IMG/VR virus record: IMGVR_UViG_3300047316_000072 | Span: 1 to 64,000 of that record | Source: a virus | Length of the DNA stretch: 64,000 nt | Strand: one strand, 5' to 3' | Shown: one piece after another, positions 38,082-45,694 of the stretch | How positions within the stretch are numbered: the stretch's first letter is position 1 | How the letters are laid out: every line of letters begins with the position of its first letter | Position numbers and translations under genes: made by a program | Notes under the pieces: generated by a model | The model's database searches: none | What the model was told of the DNA's origin: nothing | Seen by the model: only the letters and a program-made list of their open reading frames with translations

Positions 38082-41039
38082 CTACCTTAGTCCCTCTAGG
38101 GAGAAGTTGAACCCTTGGAATCCGGTGTCAGGAGATGCAGGGGCTACCACAGACAGCTCGTCACCTGCAACATAACTGACAATAAGTCCGCCTGCTGTAC
38201 TGAAAGTGGCCAGGTTTCGTCCAACGGTCCCTGAAGGGTACGTGACAGTTCCTACAGAGACACCGTTCTTACGGACATCCAGATTGACGACCGCTGTAGC
38301 TGCCGTACCGTCAACATCACCACGGCTGCCGCTGAAGTTGGCAGAGAACTGAACGCTGAAGTCGATCGGGATGCTGAACAGAATTTCGTTGGCAGCAGGC
38401 TTACGAGCTTGCAGGCTGTAGTACGGAGTGAACTTGTTCTGGAATACAGGTATTGTAACTGTAGCATTCACTCCACTACCATGGCCCGATTCACCCGATC
38501 CGTTCACGGAGGACAGGAAGTACGTCCACGTCGATCCGCCGGCTAGACCTGAGTCAGTGTATGTCAGAGTCCCTCCAGCAACAGTTGCTAATAGTACAGC
38601 AGCTGAAAACGGCTGGCCTAGCCCGGTAGCTCTGTACAGCTTATAGGAGATGACACCTTGAGATGGCGGGTTAGCACTCCAGGTCAAGATTATCTGGTTA
38701 GTACCAGGAACGGCTACTAGTGTAGTAGGAGTGCTTGGAACTGCTACACCTGCACCAAGAGCTCCTGAGTTAACTACAGCAGTCATTGCCCAAGTACTTG
38801 ATGCTAGGCCACTTTGTGAGATAGCTCTTACACGCGCCTGGTAATTTGTGCTAGCCACCGCTGGTTCAAGACGCCAAGTTGTGGCACTCGGCCCCGTAGT
38901 AACGTCAGAAGCAGTCCAAGTAGCACCGCTGTCGTTGGACATCTGCACTTCATAACTGCCAACCATTGGGCCTATTGAACCTACCCAAGAGGTGTCCATG
39001 TGAAGCAGGATAGTACCATCTGATTGGACTATGCTACCAACAGTGAGTGTAGCCGAGGTAGGAGGTGCAATGTTGTAAGCTATTCCTACAGGAGTGTATG
39101 TGTAGGCTGTAACGCCACTGATATCCTGCAAGCCGTGACCAAAGTTGTTGAAGCTAGTTAGCTTCACGTATAGTGTGACACCTACCCAGTCTGCAGGTAG
39201 AGTGTACTTAACTACAGCCGACGGATCAATGCGGCTCATTATGGAGCCTGATGGGTGGTCAGCTGGAGATGTACTGTACGTCCCTCGCCGCAAATAAGAC
39301 AGGTTGGAAGTATATATTCCTGTCGCTGATACCGCTCCGTAGCAGAGCACCTCATCGTTAATTACAAGTGCCGTTGTGAAAGCGTCCGCGTCTGCGTGTG
39401 ACACAGCAGTGGATATAGACTCCTGACTCATTGTAGTGTCTACAGACAGGACATCGGTTGTATCTGGATCTGCATGTGGAGGCAGATCGGCAGTGAGAGT
39501 ACCCTGTAGAGTAGGTGTTTCAATGACGCCTGCTTGAACGTAGTTGACACCATCACGGCTGATATAGACTCTCGCACCTCCCCAGTTTGGACTTGCGCCG
39601 CTAGCCCCAATCCATACTTGAGGCTGTCCAGCAGTAACAGTTGGACTAGGCTCAATGATCATAGGCGGATTGACGTCGCCAGGATCGCCATACATATCCG
39701 GGCCAGCATTTTGTATGGCACTTGTTGTCGCATACACAGCTGGAATGCCTATTCCAGTAGGGAACTCCTCTGCCTTGACATCCAGGTTCCCTTTGTCGTC
39801 TTCTGAGATGTCCGTGATTCTAACCGGAAACCTATCGAGCCCCATGTTAGGCTCTGTAAGAGTGACTACGTCTCCTGGCTCCAGCAGGACGTATGCATAG
39901 CCCAGCTTGAATGAATACGTATTGCGGACAGCCATCGAACGCTTGCCAATGAGGTTGGCTATCACCTGTCCTACAATAGGGTCACAGATGTCGCTCGCCC
40001 CAGATACTATCTGAGATTGCAACGACCCGTAGTCTGTGAATGAAGCCAGATCCTCAAAGTACTGAGGGTTGGAGTCATAGTAGTTATTGCGGTCCAGACA
40101 GTCTACCTCAACCCGGTTATAACTGTCACGGGGGTCAGAACGTTCAAACGTGATGGGATCTTGGTCTGGAGACGTAGAATCAAAGACAAAGTCGTCATAA
40201 GATAGATCATATTCAGGAGCTAGAGGGGGTGTATATGTTACCAGACCGTCAGTAACGGATGAGTCAATTAGCGGTACAAACTTCACTCTTGTGCCTGCCC
40301 AAAAGACCCAGGCGTTAGTGATAGCAGCCCATCTCTGTATGACAGTTAACGCCTGGTCCTGAGTGTCAATCATGGGGCTGCCAATGAGGGACTGAGCCTG
40401 ACAGTACGTATGGTAACCGTTCCAGCTATCATCGTCAATGAACGGCATCATAGACGGATCCACACCGTAACGCGGATTGCCTATGAAGTCCTTCATGATG
40501 TCAGCAAAGTTCGCGTCATGAGACCGGTCAAACCCGTCTGGCGTGTTAGGGACCGTCCCTGCGAATGCTCCTACTATCTCAAAGTTGATTGCAGGTAACG
40601 TAGCAGCCGACCCAAGGTCCAGGTATGCATGGGCAGCATAAGCAGTGTTAGCGTAAGCCTCTGCCTGACCATGTTCAAGGAAAGTAAAAGGTCCCTGATC
40701 AGGAGTACCAAGCAGGATAACAAAGCCTATGGCAGCCATGGAGGTCACTGTCGAGTTCATAAAGACACGAGCGGACCCCTGAACAGGACCCTCACACAGT
40801 CCTAGAACTACCGAAGCGTGATAAGTTACGCCACCGCTCTTACCTCCAAACATCCCTCCCTTGCCACCCTTACCACTCTTACTCCTAATGAAGTTGCCCT
40901 CCCAGATCAGATTGCCTGCCAGCTTATTAGTTCCCCACAGTAGAGTAATAGGGATACCAGCAGTACTGGTCTGGACCTGAATAGTCGTATAGTCAGGCTG
41001 AGCTTGGGACTTAGAAGTTGTACCAAACAGTCCGGCCAT
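38082..41039 (-). CDS. J-like tail tip / host specificity protein, 985 aa
   Basis: The N-terminus (QVQTSTAGIPITLLWGTNKL, GGVTYHASVVLGLCEGPVQG) is typical of tail-tip proteins of the phage J or GTA host-specificity type. A middle part (RFPVRITDISEDDKGNLDVKAEEF) is followed by a beta-rich region, and residues about 760-870 include a fibronectin type III-like domain (PTTLVAVPGTNQIILTWSAN). It forms the tip that contacts the receptor. Its ATG overlaps the stop of the NlpC/P60 gene. Confidence 0.75.
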   Translation of the reverse strand: MAGLFGTTSKSQAQPDYTTIQVQTSTAGIPITLLWGTNKLAGNLIWEGNFIRSKSGKGGKGGMFGGKSGGVTYHASVVLGLCEGPVQGSARVFMNSTVTSMAAIGFVILLGTPDQGPFTFLEHGQAEAYANTAYAAHAYLDLGSAATLPAINFEIVGAFAGTVPNTPDGFDRSHDANFADIMKDFIGNPRYGVDPSMMPFIDDDSWNGYHTYCQAQSLIGSPMIDTQDQALTVIQRWAAITNAWVFWAGTRVKFVPLIDSSVTDGLVTYTPPLAPEYDLSYDDFVFDSTSPDQDPITFERSDPRDSYNRVEVDCLDRNNYYDSNPQYFEDLASFTDYGSLQSQIVSGASDICDPIVGQVIANLIGKRSMAVRNTYSFKLGYAYVLLEPGDVVTLTEPNMGLDRFPVRITDISEDDKGNLDVKAEEFPTGIGIPAVYATTSAIQNAGPDMYGDPGDVNPPMIIEPSPTVTAGQPQVWIGASGASPNWGGARVYISRDGVNYVQAGVIETPTLQGTLTADLPPHADPDTTDVLSVDTTMSQESISTAVSHADADAFTTALVINDEVLCYGAVSATGIYTSNLSYLRRGTYSTSPADHPSGSIMSRIDPSAVVKYTLPADWVGVTLYVKLTSFNNFGHGLQDISGVTAYTYTPVGIAYNIAPPTSATLTVGSIVQSDGTILLHMDTSWVGSIGPMVGSYEVQMSNDSGATWTASDVTTGPSATTWRLEPAVASTNYQARVRAISQSGLASSTWAMTAVVNSGALGAGVAVPSTPTTLVAVPGTNQIILTWSANPPSQGVISYKLYRATGLGQPFSAAVLLATVAGGTLTYTDSGLAGGSTWTYFLSSVNGSGESGHGSGVNATVTIPVFQNKFTPYYSLQARKPAANEILFSIPIDFSVQFSANFSGSRGDVDGTAATAVVNLDVRKNGVSVGTVTYPSGTVGRNLATFSTAGGLIVSYVAGDELSVVAPASPDTGFQGFNFSLEGLR

Positions 41040-41650
41040 TAGAGGTTCTCACTCCCACGCGACCGCCGTAGTGGTATTGGATTATGCTCGCGCAAGCGTG
41101 CCCAAATGTCAAAGAACTTACGAGGACGGAGAGTCTTACCGTCCTTCATGAACTTCAGCCAAGGCTCATCAAGGCTTGCTATGTAAGTAGTCTTGTGTGC
41201 CATTGAAGCCTGAACTACACGGGTCTTACTGATCATGATCCCACCATGACTGAAGCACCTGCCAAACCTCCAGCAGACTACGTCTCCCGCGCGTGGATGC
41301 TCCACTTCAACACCTACTGTCTGAAGCCATTCGAGGTACAGTTCTTCATCACGATGCAGGTGCCAGCTGGGCGAATATGGACGTGGATCGAAAGGCTTTA
41401 CTACGCCTGTATCAACCCAGCACCTCACTAGGATCATTGAACAGTCAATGCACCCGCTCGGCCCCTTGATGTCACCTTGCTGTAAGTAGGGCGTGCCAAC
41501 CCAGCTCTTGGCTTCCTCCACAACCAACTCACGCTGGTACTCCTCCATCTCTAGAGTGAGCGGAAGCATCAAAGGCTCCATCGCCGGCAAATGCGGAGGC
41601 GGTTGTCCTTCTATCTTAGCTGTTCTGGGTGGTGCGATTCCAACGGCCAT
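41039..41650 (-). CDS. NlpC/P60 tail-tip peptidase, 203 aa
   Basis: The segment EAKSWVGTPYLQQGDIKGPSGCIDCSMIL carries the NlpC/P60 catalytic cysteine in a GCIDC context, and GDVVCWRFGRCFSHGGIMI carries the histidine. Such enzymes sit in the tail tip of GTA-like siphoviruses and open peptidoglycan during DNA entry. The N-terminus is Pro-rich. Start: ATG at 41650. Confidence 0.75.
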   Translation of the reverse strand: MAVGIAPPRTAKIEGQPPPHLPAMEPLMLPLTLEMEEYQRELVVEEAKSWVGTPYLQQGDIKGPSGCIDCSMILVRCWVDTGVVKPFDPRPYSPSWHLHRDEELYLEWLQTVGVEVEHPRAGDVVCWRFGRCFSHGGIMISKTRVVQASMAHKTTYIASLDEPWLKFMKDGKTLRPRKFFDIWARLREHNPIPLRRSRGSENL

Positions 41651-41664
41651 GTCGAGTTTTCCTC

Positions 41665-42528
41665 TCAGATAGCGAATACTGGTGGTGGGATGTAAGGGAA
41701 CCCTCTGAAGTTCTGCTGGTTGTTAAAGAACCCGCATCCATGAGCACCTTCAGTCTTGTCGCATCCTAATGTCACCCAGAAGGTGTCTCCGTTAGCAGGC
41801 TCGGTATACAGATTGGTAGATAGCATGACGCCTCCGCCGTCTGCCCAATCTATAGCTCGCTTCTGGCCGACTGCGGCCCCCATGTAGAATGTCGCGTACC
41901 CTTGAGCTAGCTGATCCGGAAAGCCAGGAGTAGGATCACCTGTCCAGTGAATGAATCTACCGTCAGCGTGATCCACCGTAGCGTTCCATGTGAACGCACT
42001 CGCCAAACGGGTGCATCCTACGGAGTACAGGGGCCACAGACACTTGATCTTGTACCTATTCTTGGGCATTTGTTGGAGCATGTTCGCGTTCCGACTACTC
42101 CAAGTAATCTCAACTCCCCGGGCTCCTCCAGTAACCTTACCTCCCATACCCTCCCACAGATCAATCAACCCTAAGGACGTATCTCCCGGAGTAGGCATCA
42201 CAGCCCGCTGCAGTGTGATGAATGAATTGTCTAGCAGCCCTTCATGGATCATCTGCTTGATGTTGCCTGGGTTCCAGTCAGCTCCGGACGACATCAGTTT
42301 AACAGTGAGCTGGGAGACCTCCATCGTGTTCTTCACTGCCCATCCAGTACGTGTTAACATCGGCCCCTGAGCTAACCACGTGGTAGGACCGAAGATAACA
42401 TCGGTATCAAAGCTGGTCATATACAGACTCAGACCGTAGCCAGGCATCTGTATACTAAACAGGTCAGCAATGAAGAAGGGCTCCTTACTGTTCAGGTAGG
42501 CAATCATAGTTGTAGTAGCACTACGCAT
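41665..42528 (-). CDS. DUF2163-type tail assembly protein, 287 aa
   Basis: Pattern of the BR0599/DUF2163 family of GTA-like tails: an N-terminal LFSIQMPGYGLSLYMTSFD region, WNPGNIKQMIHEGLLDNS, then KIKCLWPLYSVGCTRLASAF and a C-terminal DKTEGAHGCGFFNNQQNFRG, with a conserved Cys pattern. It builds the distal tail/baseplate between the DUF2460 proteins and the NlpC/P60 protein. Its start overlaps the previous stop. Confidence 0.75.
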   Translation of the reverse strand: MRSATTTMIAYLNSKEPFFIADLFSIQMPGYGLSLYMTSFDTDVIFGPTTWLAQGPMLTRTGWAVKNTMEVSQLTVKLMSSGADWNPGNIKQMIHEGLLDNSFITLQRAVMPTPGDTSLGLIDLWEGMGGKVTGGARGVEITWSSRNANMLQQMPKNRYKIKCLWPLYSVGCTRLASAFTWNATVDHADGRFIHWTGDPTPGFPDQLAQGYATFYMGAAVGQKRAIDWADGGGVMLSTNLYTEPANGDTFWVTLGCDKTEGAHGCGFFNNQQNFRGFPYIPPPVFAI

Positions 42529-43171
42529 TGATCTGGTCCTTCAAGCTCATCAAGGTAACCTTCTTGACTGACCATAGCCTATGGGAGAACTTCTCAAACT
42601 CCAGGCTGCCATCCTTAAACCGAACAATGTAGTAGTAGTACATGTCCACAGAAACAATCACCCCCGGACCTGGAGGGGTATCAAAGTTGAGCTTCTGGAG
42701 ATACGTGATTGTTGCATCAAGAGCTACACCGCTTGTCTGGAGAACGCCGTCCAGGTAGACGTTAAAGGGATGGCCTTCGTTGACAAGCCCAATAGGCTCC
42801 CACGTACTAAACCCTCCTGCACCGTAAGTACGGTTAATGATGAACTGTGTGTTTATCCCATCTCCAGTACCAATCCCCATATGATATACCTGATTATCGT
42901 CGGGATCCTCATACAGGAACGGGTGAAGTATTCCTACCTGACCGTACAGGCCCATTATCGTCTTGATGTCAGATATGGTCTTGCCTGACTGCCAGCCTCC
43001 TGAATCATCGGGCAAGTACTCATACGTTAGGTCCCACTCCCACATGGGGAACGTCCAATAGCTGACACGTGTCTCACGGCCGCTGGCGGCCTGAGTAACG
43101 CCAGCGCCAGTGAGAGACCGCTTGATTACACTGAACCCTACGTTCAGATCGGGATAGATAGGTAGAGTCAT
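42521..43171 (-). CDS. DUF2460-type tail protein (second copy), 216 aa
   Basis: The core GFSVIKRSLTGAGVTQAASG, RVSYWTFPMWEWDLTYEYLP and PFLYEDPDDNQVYHMGIGTG matches DUF2460 of GTA-like and siphovirus distal tails. It is a paralogue of the next protein (KRPTTNSGVYQGPSG, QWDLHYEYLP, FTFYDPDDNQVVGTRIG) without the repeat-bearing N-terminus. Its start overlaps the previous stop by a few bases. Confidence 0.75.
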   Translation of the reverse strand: MTLPIYPDLNVGFSVIKRSLTGAGVTQAASGRETRVSYWTFPMWEWDLTYEYLPDDSGGWQSGKTISDIKTIMGLYGQVGILHPFLYEDPDDNQVYHMGIGTGDGINTQFIINRTYGAGGFSTWEPIGLVNEGHPFNVYLDGVLQTSGVALDATITYLQKLNFDTPPGPGVIVSVDMYYYYIVRFKDGSLEFEKFSHRLWSVKKVTLMSLKDQINA

Positions 43172-44064
43172 CTGACGTATGACCTCATTGACTCGAGGGT
43201 GATCTTCTGTGCTGACCAGACCTTATTGATGAACTCTTCAAAGTCATAGATCAGATCGGCAAACCGAGTGAAGAACACAAAGTGGAAGTCCATTGTAATC
43301 AGCCCACTAACCGGAGGCTGATGGAACCGGAGTGTCTGCTTGCCCAGCTCATTGCGTATGATTTCGTAAGTCAACGGATCGACTACCACATTGTCTAAGT
43401 ACACTACTGGCTGATTAGGAGGAGCTGGCTCAGGACCGTACGGTACTTGATAAGAATTGGGAGGAGTGTAGCTGAGATAACCCACAGGCTCAACTTCCTT
43501 CCACTCTGCGCCGTACTCTCTGGTTATTACCCACTCCTGCGTGACACCATCTGCTTCCCCAATACGAGTTCCAACCACCTGATTGTCGTCAGGGTCATAA
43601 AACGTGAAGGGTAGCTGGCCTCCACGCGTCTGCTGGAAGAAAGCCACTAGTGTGTGGAAGTCACTCTCAGTAGTCCCCGGATTGACTTGAGTAGGATCAT
43701 CGGGCAAGTACTCATAGTGAAGGTCCCATTGCCAGATGATTGCATCGTAGTATAGGACTCTGATCTCCCGGCCAGAGGGACCTTGATACACACCTGAGTT
43801 TGTAGTAGGTCGCTTGAACACTGTATAACTGAACCCCATCAGCTGCGGAGCAGCTGCAAAATCCCCTGGAGGTAGAGTTGTATTAGGAGGAGCAGGATAC
43901 AACGGGATCAAGACACGAGGATCGGACGGAATCAGCACCTCAGCAAAGATCTGTGAGCAGTACGTCCTATCTGTAGGAGGGGTATAGAAGAGAACCTCAG
44001 CAAAGACCTGACCCGCGTAGGTTATAGATACGTTAATGACCTCCACCCAGGCTTCAAAGAACAT
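43168..44064 (-). CDS. DUF2460-type tail protein (first copy) with repeat N-terminus
   Basis: From the ATG at 44064 the protein has 298 residues with a DUF2460 core and, at the N-terminus, QVFAEVLF and QIFAEVLIP repeats. In the same frame upstream the sequence remains open to a TAG at 44158-44160 and reads GYRISGARATQ just before the ATG. That completes a third repeat unit (ARATQMFFEAWVE), so translation probably starts earlier. No ATG, GTG or TTG lies in that stretch; ATA at 44134-44136 has a GGAG 7 bases upstream. Either a rare start or a frameshift from the preceding gene is involved. Confidence 0.6.
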   Translation of the reverse strand: MFFEAWVEVINVSITYAGQVFAEVLFYTPPTDRTYCSQIFAEVLIPSDPRVLIPLYPAPPNTTLPPGDFAAAPQLMGFSYTVFKRPTTNSGVYQGPSGREIRVLYYDAIIWQWDLHYEYLPDDPTQVNPGTTESDFHTLVAFFQQTRGGQLPFTFYDPDDNQVVGTRIGEADGVTQEWVITREYGAEWKEVEPVGYLSYTPPNSYQVPYGPEPAPPNQPVVYLDNVVVDPLTYEIIRNELGKQTLRFHQPPVSGLITMDFHFVFFTRFADLIYDFEEFINKVWSAQKITLESMRSYVR

Positions 44065-44137
44065 CTGAGTAGCGCGGGCACCAGATATCCTGTACCCTAA
44101 CGGCTCATGAACAATCTGTGATGATCTGGATGTTATG

Positions 44138-45694
44138 TCACGTCTCCAGCTTGTAACCTATCTTGATGTTGTTGGCGCCTGACACAGTCCAATTACTTCC
44201 TGTGTCAGGATCGAGTATATAGATGTCTGACGTGTAGAACCAGCTGGAGTTCAGAGTGAACACAGTACCTGCAGCGTCTGTTGCCCCGCTCCTAAGATGC
44301 TGAGTCATTGTATGTGGGTTGGCATCGTCCTTCTTGTACGCTCCAATCACCTGAATGCCGATGATGTTCAGAGTACTTGGAATAGTGGAGTCACAATTGA
44401 ACAGATCCTCTTGCCCTGGAGTGATCGACGTGTTGTATGTCATGTCCCCATCAAAGACTACTTCATTCACGTTCTGAGCGTTCATCGTGGAGATCATACC
44501 GATGCCGGGACTTCCAATCCCGTTATACGCACCACCTCCTGCTGCCGATGCTGGGAAAGACCCTGTGTATGCAACACCAAACTGCTCAGCTGCTCTAACG
44601 TAGCTTACGTCACCAAAGCCTCCCAGAGATACACCCACGTCAGAATGAATAGCCGTCCAGTATACAGTACCTTTAACGATTGTCATCCCACTAATAGGTA
44701 TGTATAAGTCTCCAGCAGTAGGATTCACTACTTCCGTCCCTTGGACTAGTAAGTTATCAGGGTTGCCTCCCGAGTCAGTGTAAAGAGCCGCGTTTATTCG
44801 AGCTATAGTATCTGTCATCACAAACACGTGGATGCTTGTAAGGGTACCAGTATGTGCAGCTCTCATCGCGACATAGTTAATGACGTGGCTGCTCCCTCCT
44901 CCAGGTCCCCAGCTGCCTCCTGGAATGTATGGAGTGGCATAGTCAAAGTAGGGCATGTGAGGATTGGTCCACTGGACCGAAAAGTCAGATGACGGGTACA
45001 ACGTTAGAGCTCGGGTGTCTCCTACCCATGAATTATTAGCGTAAGCACCTGGGTCTGAATCTGTAGTGCTATTGACGTGGAGATCGTCGATCGTCGCATA
45101 CCCTCCAGCTATGATAAACCTGTTGAATGACATAGCTGCAGGAGGAGTCGATGGAGGGTTTCCTGGATCGTGGAAGTTACCCGGAACGTCGATCATGCCT
45201 AGTATGGGCTGGTTGTTGATCCTGACGGAGACCTTACCGCCGCCTGCAGCCGATCCTACCGTAACCATGATCTCTAAGTAGAACCATGAATTGGAGGCAA
45301 AGATTCCATTGACGGTGGAAGCTACTATGTGGTTCTGGTAGTCGGCAATGTAAATCTGGCCGCTCCCACCTGTGAACCCTACAGTAGCTACGTTTCTTGG
45401 ATTGGTAGGGTTACTAAAGGTATCCTGAAACTGTACTGACAGGTCTGTACTCACGCCCGTGTCCAGCTTTGCCGCGAAGCCTACTACTCCTCCAGCAAGG
45501 TTCACATTGACATGACCGTAAAGGGATGCAATGCTCGACAAGTACAGAGCCTGCCCGTAATTGAATCTGGTGTCAGTACCATCCACGAAGTTGCTAAAGC
45601 TGAAGCCTCCTGACCACTTCAGTCTCCCCTCGCGGAGGAGCATATCGTCAATGCTACCATAATGGTCAAAGCTTTCAAAGCAGATAAGGCTCAT
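44138..45694 (-). CDS. Adhesin-like virion protein, paralogue 3, 518 aa
   Basis: Begins MSLICFESFDHYGSIDDMLL and repeats the plan of the two adhesin paralogues in more diverged form: a LamG-like first half, WVGDTRALTLYP, and a beta domain with INAALYTDSGGNPDNLLVQG. The end (WTVSGANNIKIGYKLET) matches their ends too. It sits right after the tape measure protein, an unusual place for an adhesin. Its stop TGAC is preceded by GGAG, and the next reading frame opens without a normal start. Confidence 0.6.
   Translation of the reverse strand: MSLICFESFDHYGSIDDMLLREGRLKWSGGFSFSNFVDGTDTRFNYGQALYLSSIASLYGHVNVNLAGGVVGFAAKLDTGVSTDLSVQFQDTFSNPTNPRNVATVGFTGGSGQIYIADYQNHIVASTVNGIFASNSWFYLEIMVTVGSAAGGGKVSVRINNQPILGMIDVPGNFHDPGNPPSTPPAAMSFNRFIIAGGYATIDDLHVNSTTDSDPGAYANNSWVGDTRALTLYPSSDFSVQWTNPHMPYFDYATPYIPGGSWGPGGGSSHVINYVAMRAAHTGTLTSIHVFVMTDTIARINAALYTDSGGNPDNLLVQGTEVVNPTAGDLYIPISGMTIVKGTVYWTAIHSDVGVSLGGFGDVSYVRAAEQFGVAYTGSFPASAAGGGAYNGIGSPGIGMISTMNAQNVNEVVFDGDMTYNTSITPGQEDLFNCDSTIPSTLNIIGIQVIGAYKKDDANPHTMTQHLRSGATDAAGTVFTLNSSWFYTSDIYILDPDTGSNWTVSGANNIKIGYKLET

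Noticed and set aside
37427-41039. The same promoter family on the minus strand of the late genes
   Set aside because: I looked for the upstream box and TATAAT in reverse in late intergenic gaps and found no convincing match; late gaps are too short. This check by eye is not exhaustive.
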